This document shows, piece after piece, positions 17,640 to 27,348 of a DNA stretch of 64,000 bases. The stretch lies in assembly GCA_008933735.1 (NCBI GenBank), contig WBUL01000001.1, positions 464,057 through 528,056 of the forward strand. The letters are read 5' to 3'. Within the stretch, counting starts at the first letter, position 1, and each line of letters begins with the position of its first letter. This DNA comes from Anaerolineae bacterium. Its GTDB lineage: Bacteria > Chloroflexota > Anaerolineae > Aggregatilineales > J027. The notes below the pieces were generated by a model. The model did no database searches. It saw only the letters and a program-made list of their open reading frames with translations, and was not told where the DNA came from. Both the position numbers and the translations under genes were made by a program.

Positions 17640-18551
17640 ATGACGAACGGAGCAAATGGAAGCAAGCAGTCACAAACCGGCACCGAAGCGGTCAAACGGG
17701 GCCTGGCGCAAATGCTCAAGGGGGGCGTTATTATGGATGTCGTCACCCCGGAGCAGGCGCAGATTGCCGAAGCAGCAGGTGCGGTAGCCGTCATGGCATT
17801 GGAGCGTGTTCCGGCTGATATTCGCACGACGGGCGGTGTCGCCCGAATGAGCGACCCGGCGATGATTGAAAGAATCATGAATGCGGTCACAATTCCTGTT
17901 ATGGCGAAATGCCGGATTGGGCATTTTGTCGAGGCACAGGTGCTGGAAGCGATAGGTGTAGACTACATTGATGAAAGTGAAGTCCTCACACCCGCCGATG
18001 AAGAATTCCATATCAACAAACACAACTTCAAAGTCCCGTTTGTGTGCGGCTGCCGCAACCTGGGCGAAGCACTGCGCCGCATTGGAGAAGGCGCGGCGAT
18101 GATTCGCACAAAAGGAGAGGCCGGAACAGGAGACGTGATCGAAGCCGTCCGTCATGGGCGGGCGGTGCTGGGAGAAATCCGCCGTCTGCAAACCATGCCG
18201 GAAGAAGAATTGATGACCTATGCCAAGAACATTGGTGCACCCTATCATCTGGTCGTCGAAATTGCCCAGACGGGCAAACTACCTGTCGTCAACTTTGCGG
18301 CAGGCGGCATCGCAACACCCGCAGATGCCGCGTTGCTCATGCAGATTGGTGTGGATGGTATTTTCGTCGGAAGCGGGATTTTCAAGAGTGGCAACCCCGA
18401 AAAACGCGCCAAAGCGATTGTTGAAGCGACGACACATTACAACGATCCCAAGATAATCGCCGAAGTCAGCCGGGAGCTCGGCGAACCGATGGTCGGCATC
18501 AACGTCAGTGTGATGCCGGATGAAGAGCGCATCGCCGGACGTGGTTGGTAA
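17640..18551 (+). CDS. pdxS: Pyridoxal 5'-phosphate synthase subunit PdxS
   Basis: 303 aa, standard length. PdxS condenses ribose 5-phosphate, glyceraldehyde 3-phosphate and ammonia to PLP in the DXP-independent route. Visible landmarks: [17 protein letters not shown], the catalytic lysines K90 ([10 protein letters not shown]) and K158 ([11 protein letters not shown]), and the phosphate-binding [16 protein letters not shown] and [13 protein letters not shown] lies 11 nt before the ATG. It is the second gene of pdxR-pdxS-pdxT and works as a complex with PdxT, which delivers ammonia. Confidence 0.98.
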   Translation: MTNGANGSKQSQTGTEAVKRGLAQMLKGGVIMDVVTPEQAQIAEAAGAVAVMALERVPADIRTTGGVARMSDPAMIERIMNAVTIPVMAKCRIGHFVEAQVLEAIGVDYIDESEVLTPADEEFHINKHNFKVPFVCGCRNLGEALRRIGEGAAMIRTKGEAGTGDVIEAVRHGRAVLGEIRRLQTMPEEELMTYAKNIGAPYHLVVEIAQTGKLPVVNFAAGGIATPADAALLMQIGVDGIFVGSGIFKSGNPEKRAKAIVEATTHYNDPKIIAEVSRELGEPMVGINVSVMPDEERIAGRGW

Positions 18552-18563
18552 ACTCCCCTGAGC

Positions 18564-18590
18564 TGTAGGGGTGAGCAAGTCACCCCTACA
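18564..18590. repeat. Perfect 11-bp intergenic hairpin between pdxS and pdxT
   Basis: TGTAGGGGTGA (18564-18574) and TCACCCCTACA (18580-18590) are exact complements around a GCAAG loop. There is no T tract after it. In an operon it may modulate the pdxS:pdxT ratio or stabilise mRNA ends, or it may be a copy of a dispersed palindromic repeat. Confidence 0.7.
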
Positions 18591-18616
18591 GAAAACCACA
18601 CGAGGAAAATTCCACT

Positions 18617-19207
18617 ATGAAAATCGGCGTATTAGCCTTGCAGGGGGCATTTATCGAGCACCAGAAAATGCTGGAACAGCTTGGGGTGGAAGTCGTTCAG
18701 GTGCGGCTGCCTGAACAACTTGCGGATTTAGATGGATTAATCATCCCTGGTGGTGAAAGTACCACTATTGGCAAATTAGCAACCCAATTCAACCTGATAG
18801 AACCGCTTCGCAAGTTTGCCTGCGAAAAACCTGTCTGGGGAACATGCGCGGGCATGATTTTCCTGGCAAAAAATATTGGCCGTGACCAGCCCATTCTGAA
18901 CGTGATGGACATTGAAGTTGACCGGAATGCGTTTGGGCGGCAGATTGACAGTTTTGAAACTTTGCTGAATGTCGCTGGTATGGATGAACCCTTCCATGCG
19001 ATTTTTATTCGTGCTCCTGTTGTGACCAGCGTCAATGAAAATGCAGGGGTGCAAATCCTCGCCAAACTTGATGATGGGCGCATTGTCGCTGTGCGGCAGG
19101 GCAAATGGCTGGCAACGGCCTTCCATCCTGAACTCACAGGCGACTCCCGCTTTCATGCGCTGTTTCTCAAAATCCTGGAAGAAGAAAAGGCCCTCTTGGG
19201 GAAATAA
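18617..19207 (+). CDS. pdxT: Pyridoxal 5'-phosphate synthase glutaminase subunit PdxT
   Basis: 196 aa class I glutamine amidotransferase. The oxyanion segment GGESTT, the nucleophile C77 in GTCAGMI, and H170 and E172 in FHPELTGD form the complete triad. It hydrolyses glutamine and channels ammonia to PdxS. GAGG lies upstream of the ATG. A hairpin with a T-rich tail follows the stop codon. Together with pdxR and pdxS it gives a complete DXP-independent PLP pathway in one operon. Confidence 0.98.
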   Translation: MKIGVLALQGAFIEHQKMLEQLGVEVVQVRLPEQLADLDGLIIPGGESTTIGKLATQFNLIEPLRKFACEKPVWGTCAGMIFLAKNIGRDQPILNVMDIEVDRNAFGRQIDSFETLLNVAGMDEPFHAIFIRAPVVTSVNENAGVQILAKLDDGRIVAVRQGKWLATAFHPELTGDSRFHALFLKILEEEKALLGK

Positions 19208-19214
19208 AACAAAA

Positions 19215-19233
19215 GGGGCGGATTCACCGCCCC
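19215..19233. terminator. Bidirectional terminator hairpin
   Basis: GGGGCGG and CCGCCCC form a perfect 7-bp stem with an ATTCA loop between the convergent pdxT and metallopeptidase genes. On the minus strand it is followed by TTTTGTTTTATTT, a good U tract. On the plus strand the tail is weaker (AACAGTTTTT). Confidence 0.8.
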
Positions 19234-19241
19234 AACAGTTT

Positions 19242-21401
19242 TTACTGCGCGGCGATCCGCAAATCGAACACAGCGGGCTGACGTGTCACAGGGGCGATAC
19301 CGGACATCGCCAATACCACCTTATCACTGCCACCCACCGCCAGTGAGATCCTGTCCGGAATGGGTGTACCCGGTTCAATCAGACGAGTAACCGTGATCTC
19401 ATCTCCATAAACAATCGCTTGAAGCAGATATTCCTGCGGCACGTTATTAGTAATTCTCACCCAGCCTTCACTTGTCCATGCTGCATTTGGCTGCTCCAAA
19501 TCATCAAAAAAGCCGATTTCAGGGATGGAGACATCGTCCAGCAGCCAGCCCTCAAAATCCGTTGCCTGGTCAGTCACGTAATCAAAGCGAACAAGAATTT
19601 CGTGGCCTGCAAACGGAGTTAAATCAATGGATTGATCAATCCACTCAATTTGCGCCGTGCGGGTTCGCTCAGGATGCGTACCTAAAACCAGGTCAATCTC
19701 AGCCTCCTGCCCATCTCTGAGCACCGTCAGAGTAACACGATCCCCTGGCTGATAGCGATCCATCACAGTGAAAAATGCATTTGCTGGAAAACGTTCACCG
19801 TTGATGGAAAGCAGACGGTCATTCACCTGCAACCCGGCCTGTTCTGCCGGCGTACCTGGATTTACTTCTGTGATCGTCAAAAACTCGTCCATCGTGACAC
19901 CAAGATACGCCGCCGAGCTGGAGCTGCCACTGCCGCTGGTGACGGAATAGCCCGTTGCAAAAGACCGATCATACGGATTTTCGCTGGTCATCTGCGGGGT
20001 GGTCACCACCTGCCATGTCGCGCCATTGTCTGCTGACACACTGATGTAGCCAAAATCCCACAAATCCTCGATATGATACCAGGTCGAAAAGTTCAATGTC
20101 GCACTGCTGACCCCGGTTAAATCAAAACGACCGGTTAAGCGGGCGTCACCCTGGTTGCCACGCTGCGACCAGTAAAAATAGTCACCGGAACGCGGATTTG
20201 TGGGCAGGATTCGGATCGATGCTGCCCCGCTGAAATCCAGATTCAGGGTTTGCGCTCCATTGGGGCGCACCACATAATACTGCGTTCCGTACTGGTTAAC
20301 CGACGCAGCAGACAGTTCAACCGGAAGCAGAGGCCATTCACTGGTCGGCTGTACCAGACCCGGAGGAAATTCCAGCATGGTATGTGCATAGCGCCCGTCA
20401 CCCACACCTGGGTCATTCAAATAGTTAGCAATCACCCAGTCGGCAAAAACATCATTAAAAGTGACTGGTTCACCTGTCAGAGGATCGGTTGCACCGTAGG
20501 CTTCGAGCGCCAATTCATAGCCAATAATGTCATCGGCTTGCTCATTTGCCACCAGATATAGCCACTCCTCGCCGTACTGCTGTATCACGTAGGTCAAAAA
20601 CAGGGATGAACCTCCATAATAAGGCAGCGTTGAGGCTTCGGGACCCGGCCAGAAGTTGAGTTGATTGCCCGTGCTGTTTTGTAGATAGAGCGATTGAAAA
20701 CCTGTGCTGAAATATTCAGGAACGGCTAAAAAGCTGCCGACTTCCGCCACACCTTCGATATACCAGGTTGCTTCGCTGTCATCACGTCCGGCCTGTACGA
20801 GATGCTGAAATTCATGCGCCCAGGTCGATAGATAGTTGTAGGGGTCAGACAGCGGCACGGCCATGATCAGGCTGTTCACCTCATTCGAACTGGCGAAAAT
20901 CTCATTCGGGTAGCTATCTGTATCGTTGTACAATCCAGCGATTCCGGGTCCTGCATTAAAGACATTAAACACATAAATGTGTGGATCGCCGTCAATGTCA
21001 TTTTCGTCGCCAAACAAGCGGCGTATGGTAGGAATAATGCGGTCTTGAATGACAGCAGTCATGTACTCTACATCATCCTGCTCATAAACCATCCCTTCTT
21101 CGACCCATAAATAGACATCTTCGCCCGCTGCCGCCAGCACAAAATTCGACTGCCGCACCTCGGTGCCGGTCGAACCACCAATATAAAACGATTCGGTGTC
21201 GCCCACGTTGTAAGTGGGGCGGGTCTGGATATCGATTGTATCGGGATCAACCCCTGAGAGACGAACCGATAAATCGACCGGATCACGCGCGGGGATCGGG
21301 CTGCCAGCGATGGTTTCAACGTTGCTTGTGCCAACGCCAGGTTCGCTGGCCATAGCTACTGCCGTGAGCAGTACCACCCAAATGATGAGTATTCGCTTCA
21401 T
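19242..21401 (-). CDS. Secreted metallopeptidase with PDZ domain (M6/immune-inhibitor-A-like)
   Basis: 719 aa. A signal peptide covers about residues 1-18. The zinc motif is H196-E-F-Q-H200, followed by a glutamate in EGVAEVGSF, giving a gluzincin-like site. Strand-rich segments follow, two of them with SGDYFYWSQRG or WLLDDVSI patterns seen in immune inhibitor A-like enzymes. A PDZ domain (about 500-575) begins YLGVTMDEF and includes GTPAEQAGLQVNDRLLSING. The predicted product is an exported zinc protease. It is the last gene of the leftward chemosensory-surE transcription unit, 54 nt after the NmrA-like gene, so co-transcription is possible but not certain. Confidence 0.75.
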   Translation of the reverse strand: MKRILIIWVVLLTAVAMASEPGVGTSNVETIAGSPIPARDPVDLSVRLSGVDPDTIDIQTRPTYNVGDTESFYIGGSTGTEVRQSNFVLAAAGEDVYLWVEEGMVYEQDDVEYMTAVIQDRIIPTIRRLFGDENDIDGDPHIYVFNVFNAGPGIAGLYNDTDSYPNEIFASSNEVNSLIMAVPLSDPYNYLSTWAHEFQHLVQAGRDDSEATWYIEGVAEVGSFLAVPEYFSTGFQSLYLQNSTGNQLNFWPGPEASTLPYYGGSSLFLTYVIQQYGEEWLYLVANEQADDIIGYELALEAYGATDPLTGEPVTFNDVFADWVIANYLNDPGVGDGRYAHTMLEFPPGLVQPTSEWPLLPVELSAASVNQYGTQYYVVRPNGAQTLNLDFSGAASIRILPTNPRSGDYFYWSQRGNQGDARLTGRFDLTGVSSATLNFSTWYHIEDLWDFGYISVSADNGATWQVVTTPQMTSENPYDRSFATGYSVTSGSGSSSSAAYLGVTMDEFLTITEVNPGTPAEQAGLQVNDRLLSINGERFPANAFFTVMDRYQPGDRVTLTVLRDGQEAEIDLVLGTHPERTRTAQIEWIDQSIDLTPFAGHEILVRFDYVTDQATDFEGWLLDDVSIPEIGFFDDLEQPNAAWTSEGWVRITNNVPQEYLLQAIVYGDEITVTRLIEPGTPIPDRISLAVGGSDKVVLAMSGIAPVTRQPAVFDLRIAAQ

Positions 21402-21455
21402 GCTGCCTACTTTCTATTGCTATCCACAGGACGCATTTTCTCTACCTGAAGTTCC

Positions 21456-22262
21456 CTACTTGCGATAGCGCTGACGCTGTGTTGGGGGTGGGGTCCATCC
21501 GAATGGCGTTTCGTCCAGCGATTCGGCTTCTCGCTGCCGGACAATCGCTGCCGGACGTACCATAAGCGGGCCATGTGCCCTGCTGCGTGCCAACCGCCGC
21601 AAATCACTTGCGTAGAGTATGCGTCTTTCATACTTTGGCACATCCAGCACAGCAGTGGCAATACCACGTGCCGCCACGTCAACAGGCAGCGGCATCATCC
21701 TGCCTAAAAGCCAGCTAAACAGCGGCAAAACGCCCAGTGTGGACAGAAAGGTGAGAAGTGGTCTGCCCATAAAGGACGGTTCAAACAGCAGCGGGGCTCG
21801 TACCACAACCCAATCCAGGCCGCTGTTTTTGAGGTACTCTTCGGCATCGCGTTTGCTGCGGAGATATTCTGTGGGAAGCTGACCGGGCAATCCCGTCGCG
21901 CTCAAGAGCACAAAATTCACCACACCGTCGCTCACCGCCATGCCAATGACGTGTCGGGCCGCCACCAGATTGATCTGCTGGTAAGTCAGGCCACGGGACG
22001 GATCAGACCGCACGCTGCCTACAAGATGAACGACAACGCTATGACCACGCGCCAAGCCTTTGAGGCTTGCACGATTCCAGATGTCTCCTTCGACCACGCG
22101 CACCCGATTTGCAAGAGCAGCCACCTTTTCTTCCTGGTCGGGGCGAGCCACAATAGTGACACTTGCGCCGCCTTCCAGAAGCGCCGCAACGACCCGAAAT
22201 CCCAGGAAGCTGGTCGCGCCCGTAACCAGAATACGTGGGGGTTCTACAGTTCTAATTTCCAC
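21456..22262 (-). CDS. NAD(P)-binding NmrA/NDUFA9-like SDR protein
   Basis: 268 aa. A Rossmann fold is shown by ILVTGATSFLGFRVV (about residue 11), GDIWNRASLKGLARG, VVHLVG and LRSKRDAEEYLKNSGLDWVVVR, matching the atypical SDR subgroup with NDUFA9 and NmrA. The YxxxK motif is replaced by YLRSKRDAEEYL, with the Lys kept. Members bind NAD(P) and act as reductases, epimerases or sensors. The GTG start at 22262 gives a 19-nt overlap with the end of surE, so the two are coupled. Specific function unknown. Confidence 0.75.
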   Translation of the reverse strand: MEIRTVEPPRILVTGATSFLGFRVVAALLEGGASVTIVARPDQEEKVAALANRVRVVEGDIWNRASLKGLARGHSVVVHLVGSVRSDPSRGLTYQQINLVAARHVIGMAVSDGVVNFVLLSATGLPGQLPTEYLRSKRDAEEYLKNSGLDWVVVRAPLLFEPSFMGRPLLTFLSTLGVLPLFSWLLGRMMPLPVDVAARGIATAVLDVPKYERRILYASDLRRLARSRAHGPLMVRPAAIVRQREAESLDETPFGWTPPPTQRQRYRK

Positions 22263-23002
22263 GCAGCAATATTGGAAACTATGTTGTGAGCAGTCAGGTC
22301 AAGATGGATCGGGGTCAGGCTGACATACCCGTTATGCACAGCCCACAGGTCAGTATCAACTTCATTGACATCCCCAATGGGTTCTTCGCCGCCAATCCAA
22401 TAATACGGTTGCCCACGCGGGTCAAGTCGCTCATCCAGTCGATCCCGGTATTCACGCACGCCCTGGCGGGTGGCTTTCCACCCCTTGATACGCCCCCTAG
22501 GAATATTGACATTCAAAATCGTCATCCGAGGGAAGGGATTTTCGCAGAATTCAGCGACAACACGATGTGCCACTTCTGCCGCTGACGAGTAGTCGGCATC
22601 AGGCGAACGGTCATCCAGCGAAAAGGCTACCGCTGGCAGGCCAAAAATCGCTGATTCCAGCGCGACCGAAACGGTACCGCTGTAGGTCACATCCTGGGCC
22701 ATGTTCGGCCCTCGGTTAATCCCTGAAACCACAAGATCAACATGATCTTTGATATAGCCCAACAGAGCCACCGCCACACAGTCCGAGGGCGAGCCATTCA
22801 CCGAATATGCCTCCACACCTGTGAGGTAATCTTTTAAACGGCGGACGCGAAGGGGGCGTTCTAACGTTTTTTTGTGTCCTGTAGCGCTCTGGTTTTCGTC
22901 GGGCGCAACGACAGTAACTTTACCGAATGGGAGCATCGCCTGAGCCAAAGCCAGCAGGCCAGGTGCTTGAATCCCATCATCATTAGAAACGAGCACGTGC
23001 AT
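22244..23002 (-). CDS. surE: 5'/3'-nucleotidase SurE
   Basis: 252 aa, normal SurE length. The N-terminal MHVLVSNDDG carries the metal ligands D8 and D9. The GSPSDCVAVAL and SGINRGPNMAQDVTYSGTV segments are diagnostic. SurE dephosphorylates nucleoside monophosphates and short polyphosphates. The start at 23002 is chosen; a codon 3 nt upstream would add one Met. It follows cheW after 6 nt, an unusual partner for a chemosensory operon, and overlaps the NmrA-like gene. Confidence 0.95.
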   Translation of the reverse strand: MHVLVSNDDGIQAPGLLALAQAMLPFGKVTVVAPDENQSATGHKKTLERPLRVRRLKDYLTGVEAYSVNGSPSDCVAVALLGYIKDHVDLVVSGINRGPNMAQDVTYSGTVSVALESAIFGLPAVAFSLDDRSPDADYSSAAEVAHRVVAEFCENPFPRMTILNVNIPRGRIKGWKATRQGVREYRDRLDERLDPRGQPYYWIGGEEPIGDVNEVDTDLWAVHNGYVSLTPIHLDLTAHNIVSNIAAWKLEL

Positions 23003-23008
23003 CAATCC

Positions 23009-23491
23009 CTATTCCTCTGATTTTTGAACGAAAAGCGGTTCATCCCTGAGCGTGGTTTTCATCAGCTTTAGCGGGTCAAGCAGCATGATCAGACGCTCCC
23101 GTACATCCATAATACCCAGAATATGTTCGGCGCGTTCAGTCAGCGGGGTCTGATAAACGGCACCAGGATTCAGATTGACCACGTCATCCACATCATCCAC
23201 GACAATTCCATAGGTCCCGATCTCCTCATGCCGCAAAAAGATGATCGGCGTCGTCAGCTTCAAGGTTTTATCAGGCATATTAAAGCGCCGACGCAGATCT
23301 ATAACGGGAGCCATACTCCCCCGGATATTAACGACACCAAGCACAGATTCTGGCACATCCGGAACGGGTGAGATTGCTACCAGGTTAACCACTTCAAATA
23401 CCGCCAGCACATCTACCGCATACCATTGCAAACCTACCCGAAAAGTTAAATATGAAATCTCCGTTTTGCCACTATTCAATAAGTGCGTCAT
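23009..23491 (-). CDS. cheW: CheW-like coupling protein (second copy)
   Basis: 160 aa. A single CheW domain (about 12-150) with LTFRVGLQWYAVDVLAVFEVV, VLGVVNIRGSMAPVIDLRRRF and the GIVVDDVDDVVNL segment. CheW links chemoreceptors to CheA. It overlaps the end of cheB by 20 nt and is the second CheW of the cluster. GGGAG lies 9 nt before the ATG. Confidence 0.92.
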   Translation of the reverse strand: MTHLLNSGKTEISYLTFRVGLQWYAVDVLAVFEVVNLVAISPVPDVPESVLGVVNIRGSMAPVIDLRRRFNMPDKTLKLTTPIIFLRHEEIGTYGIVVDDVDDVVNLNPGAVYQTPLTERAEHILGIMDVRERLIMLLDPLKLMKTTLRDEPLFVQKSEE

Positions 23492-24551
23492 CTTTTTTCA
23501 CTCCCTGTGTGAGCTTGACCAGCAAAGGAGCAATCTCATCCAGTGAAACCACATATTCACTGCCACCGCGCTCGATAGCGGCTTTTGGCATCCCAAACAC
23601 AACACTGGAAGCCTCATCCTGAACGATTGTGCGCCCGCCTTTCTGCCGCAATTTGAGGAGGCCACCTGCCCCATCCTCGCCCATGCCGGTCAGCACGACT
23701 CCTATGGCGTTCGGGCCGTAGACATCGGCGGCGGAGGATAACAGGACATCGCCGGACGGAACGTGCAAGCGACCTTCTGTATCCTGGCTGAGAATAAATC
23801 GCCCATCGTGAGCAAATTCCAATTGAAAACCTGTTGGCGCAATGTAGATATGCCCTGGCTGCGGGCGCTCTCCGACCTCCGCCATTTTCAGGATCAGAAT
23901 AGTAATGCTGCCCAACCACTGGATCATATTCCCAACAAACTCTACATCAATATGCTGCACGATGACAATCGGGAGTGGAAAGTCGGGGGGTAAATGCCGA
24001 ATGATCGTTTCCAGCGCGTGCGGCCCCCCTGTAGAAGACACGATCAGCACAATTTCCAGCCGCCGCCCTGTACCCGGATATTTTTCCATGAGATCCGTCA
24101 CACGCAGGTCGGTTCGCCAGCGCCGCACGACATTGACATGAGCCATCGCTCGCAGCGTCTTAATAAATTGGCGCGTCACCGCCTCGTCACGGTCATTCGG
24201 CGGTTTATAACATACCTCTAATGCTCCAGCTGCTGTCGCTTTGGAAACAAGCTGCACATCCTCGATAAAAGACTGGCTGCCGATCAGCACAATGCGGGTC
24301 GGATTTTCCCGCATGATAATTTCGGTTGTATGAAATACATCTACAACCGGCAGTGTAACATCCATCACAATCAAATGCGGCTGCAAAGATAAATTGAGAC
24401 GAATCGCTTCTAACCCATTGGAAGCCTCAGCCACGACCGTCATGTCCGGCGTGCTGTTAATCATCTCCACAACCACACGACGAGACAGGGCACTGTCATC
24501 CACAACCAACACACGGACTATTTCGCCAGGATCAGGTAGGGGAGCAGTCAT
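23472..24551 (-). CDS. cheB: Chemotaxis-type methylesterase CheB
   Basis: 359 aa. A receiver domain (about 11-130, phosphoacceptor D64 in LIVMDVTLP) is followed by a CheB esterase domain (about 165-350). The catalytic groups are present: Ser near 173 in SSTGGP, His near 199 in VQHID and Asp near 293 in GMGEDGAGGLL. It removes methyl groups from, and deamidates, chemoreceptors. The usual MDG after the phosphorylation site is replaced by VVDVFHTT, a departure from most CheB receivers. Its ATG overlaps the cheA stop as ATGA. Confidence 0.93.
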   Translation of the reverse strand: MTAPLPDPGEIVRVLVVDDSALSRRVVVEMINSTPDMTVVAEASNGLEAIRLNLSLQPHLIVMDVTLPVVDVFHTTEIIMRENPTRIVLIGSQSFIEDVQLVSKATAAGALEVCYKPPNDRDEAVTRQFIKTLRAMAHVNVVRRWRTDLRVTDLMEKYPGTGRRLEIVLIVSSTGGPHALETIIRHLPPDFPLPIVIVQHIDVEFVGNMIQWLGSITILILKMAEVGERPQPGHIYIAPTGFQLEFAHDGRFILSQDTEGRLHVPSGDVLLSSAADVYGPNAIGVVLTGMGEDGAGGLLKLRQKGGRTIVQDEASSVVFGMPKAAIERGGSEYVVSLDEIAPLLVKLTQGVKKDDALIE

Positions 24552-27331
24552 TTTTTCTTCTTGGGGGCTTCCCAGGAAAGATACTGTTTGATGACATCCA
24601 ACAAATGCGCTTGTTCAAATCCGCTTTTCACAATGTATGCATCCGCCCCCACTTTGAGGCCACGCTCGCGGTGTTCCTTACTTTCCAGAGACGTAACCAG
24701 AACGACTGGTATCTGCCCATACACCTGACTCTGACGAATCCATTCCACGAGTTCAAAGCCGTTAATGCGCGGCATTTCGATGTCAGCCACGACCAGATCA
24801 AATGGCTCGGTTTCCAGCAGCGCCAACGCCTCCACGCCATCATTCGCTGTCATGACCTGGTAACCCGCGCCCATCAAAATATTCCGTTCAAGCGTGCGGG
24901 TGGTAATCGAGTCATCCACCACAAGAATACGGGGCGGTGGAGCTTCTTTTTCTTCTTCCGGCTTCCGTTCAATCACGATTGGCTTGCGCGTAACCCGGCC
25001 ACCCATCGCTGATTTAATCATGTCCGTGATGTTTAGAATCACGATTGGCTGACCTGTGCCCAGGAGCGTCGCGCCTGCTACATTCCGTACCCGGTGAAGC
25101 TGCTTGCCAAGCGGTTTGACGACCATTTCCTGCTCGGAAACGAAATCATCCACCAGAAAAGCCATCCGACGTTCACCCCCTGCCACCACAATCGCTGGGA
25201 GGCGATCTTCGCGCAGTTCATCACGGGGACGTTCCAGCACGTCTGACATGTGCAGCACCATCATTGGTTCGTCATCATAGTCAAACATCGTATTGCCTTC
25301 GACCCGGTAAATTTTCTGCGGCATGATGGTGATTATTTTTTCGACGGAATGTAGCGGAACTGCATAACGATCCAACCCGATTCGAATAATCAGGCCGCGA
25401 ATGGTCGCCAGCGAAATGGGCAAAATGAGGTGAAATTCTGTGCCACGTTCCAGCGTGCTGCGAAGATTGATGCGCCCCTGCAATTCTTCGATCTGGGATT
25501 TCACAACATCCATGCCCACGCCGCGTCCAGAAAACGCGGTGACCTCTTCTTTGGTCGAAAACCCGGCATTAAAAATCAGCAGTTGGGCTTCTTCATCGGA
25601 AAGGTTCTCGGACTCAGCCTGTGTCATCAGACCTTTTTTGACGGCAGAACGGCGAATTCCATTAGGGTCAATCCCTTTGCCATCATCTGCGACGGTGATA
25701 TGAACGTTTCCGCCCCGCTGGCTGACCGCAACCGTGATCGTGCCTGCCTCCGGTTTGCCTTTGGCCACACGCTCTTCCGGCAGTTCGATCCCGTGATCCA
25801 CACTGTTACGCAAGAGGTGGACGAGTGGGTCTTTGAGCAGTTCCAGAACTTTTTTATCCAGTTCTACATCCGCCCCGTGAATCACCAACTGAGCATTTTT
25901 GTTACTCTGCCGTGCGACATCACGCACCACACGCTGCATCATACTAACATGTGTTTCAAATGGCAGCATCCGCACCCGACGGATTTCTTCCTGAATCGCG
26001 CCGGAAACCAGAGTCAGGCGCATGTTATCGGCGTTCATCGCCTTGTCCAGCGCCCGGATTCGTTCCACTGATTCGGTAAAATAACGCTGGCTCATGGTCA
26101 AGAACTGGAGCACTTCACTCCATTCGGCGCGGTCATCTTCACGAGAAAGATGGTCAAGACGACGCTGTAAATCACTGGTTTCCGTCCAGACCTTTTCCCA
26201 CCGTCCCATCAAAGCACGTAAATCTCGCAGTTCGCTGTGCCGTTCATCCGCACTGATTTTGGAGACGATGAGCTCCCCCGCCTGCGCCATCAAATCGTCC
26301 AGCTTTTCGACAGACACACGAATCGTTTCTTCCGAGACACCCGTACTGAGTGAACTCGGCTTGACCACAGGCTTTTTGGGGGCAGCTTTGACAGGTTCCG
26401 TCAGTGGTTTTGTAACCTCAGCAGGGGGTAATGCTGCTTTCAACGGGGCGGGAGGCGTAGAGGCAGGAGGATCAACCTTTTTTTCACCCACCGTCTTCAA
26501 ACGCTGAACGGCTTCCTGAAGCTGTTCCGGTGAGAGGTCACCCCCATCCACCAGATTTTGAATGACATCTGTGGCGTGGAGCAGCACATCGACCGTCTCC
26601 GGGGAAAAGTTCAAAGTTCCAGCACGTGCCGCACTCAAAACTGTTTCCGCCTCGTGTGCCACACGCTCAATATCCGAGAGTTCTACCGCCCGCGCTGAAC
26701 CCTTCAGGCTATGAGCCGCCCGGAAAGCCGCGTTGAGAAAGTCCTGGCGTTCACTGGAGTCAGGCTGTTTTTCCAGCGCTAACAGAGTTTGATTGAGCGT
26801 TTTGAGATGATCAGCCGCTTCGATGGCAAACATCTGCACCAGTTCTTTCATCAGCGCATCGAGTTTGTTATCAACCGGCGCTGATACACTCACGGTGAGC
26901 CTGGTTGTTTTCTCCTCTTCCCTGGATTCTGGTGGCTGTACGACGTTTTTCAGGCGCTGGCGCACCTGTTGAATCTGCTCTTTGGAAACTTCTCGCCGAT
27001 CCACCAGATTTTGAATCACATCCGTCGCGCTCAGCAGCACATCCACAATATCCGGTGTGAATTCGAGCTTGCCCCCCCGCGCCGCACTCAGGATCGTTTC
27101 CGCATCATGGGCAATACCTTCAATGTCCATGAGCTCTACAGCGCGTGCCGATCCCTTCAGGCTGTGGGCAGCACGAAAAGCAGCATTCAGAAGTTCCTGC
27201 CGTTCATCCCCTTGGGGTTGGCGCTCAAGCTTTAGCAGGGTCTGGGTGAGGGTCTGGAGATGATCCGCTGCCTCTACCGCAAACATCTGCAAAAGCTCCT
27301 GCATCAAAGCATCAAAGCTGCTGTCTGACAT
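24548..27331 (-). CDS. cheA: Hybrid CheA histidine kinase with two HPt domains and C-terminal receiver
   Basis: 927 aa. Two tandem HPt domains have phosphorylatable H56 and H207, both in AAFRAAHSLKGSARAVEL. They are followed by a Pro-rich linker (about 285-330), a dimerisation helix pair (from VSVEKLDDLMAQAGELIVSK), an HATPase domain (LLRNSVDHGIELPEER and GRGVGMDVVKSQ), a CheW-like regulatory domain, and a C-terminal receiver (about 795-920, with VVDDS and LVVADIEMPRINGFEL). The first two domains are near copies, so a segment of about 150 residues was duplicated. The attached receiver is typical of CheA kinases in chemosensory systems that control type IV pili or other outputs rather than flagella. 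Confidence 0.94.
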   Translation of the reverse strand: MSDSSFDALMQELLQMFAVEAADHLQTLTQTLLKLERQPQGDERQELLNAAFRAAHSLKGSARAVELMDIEGIAHDAETILSAARGGKLEFTPDIVDVLLSATDVIQNLVDRREVSKEQIQQVRQRLKNVVQPPESREEEKTTRLTVSVSAPVDNKLDALMKELVQMFAIEAADHLKTLNQTLLALEKQPDSSERQDFLNAAFRAAHSLKGSARAVELSDIERVAHEAETVLSAARAGTLNFSPETVDVLLHATDVIQNLVDGGDLSPEQLQEAVQRLKTVGEKKVDPPASTPPAPLKAALPPAEVTKPLTEPVKAAPKKPVVKPSSLSTGVSEETIRVSVEKLDDLMAQAGELIVSKISADERHSELRDLRALMGRWEKVWTETSDLQRRLDHLSREDDRAEWSEVLQFLTMSQRYFTESVERIRALDKAMNADNMRLTLVSGAIQEEIRRVRMLPFETHVSMMQRVVRDVARQSNKNAQLVIHGADVELDKKVLELLKDPLVHLLRNSVDHGIELPEERVAKGKPEAGTITVAVSQRGGNVHITVADDGKGIDPNGIRRSAVKKGLMTQAESENLSDEEAQLLIFNAGFSTKEEVTAFSGRGVGMDVVKSQIEELQGRINLRSTLERGTEFHLILPISLATIRGLIIRIGLDRYAVPLHSVEKIITIMPQKIYRVEGNTMFDYDDEPMMVLHMSDVLERPRDELREDRLPAIVVAGGERRMAFLVDDFVSEQEMVVKPLGKQLHRVRNVAGATLLGTGQPIVILNITDMIKSAMGGRVTRKPIVIERKPEEEKEAPPPRILVVDDSITTRTLERNILMGAGYQVMTANDGVEALALLETEPFDLVVADIEMPRINGFELVEWIRQSQVYGQIPVVLVTSLESKEHRERGLKVGADAYIVKSGFEQAHLLDVIKQYLSWEAPKKKK

Positions 27332-27348
27332 GACAGATTCCAGTTTTC

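Noticed and set aside
25430..26071. 213-codon ORF antisense to cheA
   Set aside because: It mirrors the cheA coding frame, has no ribosome binding site and no recognisable domain.
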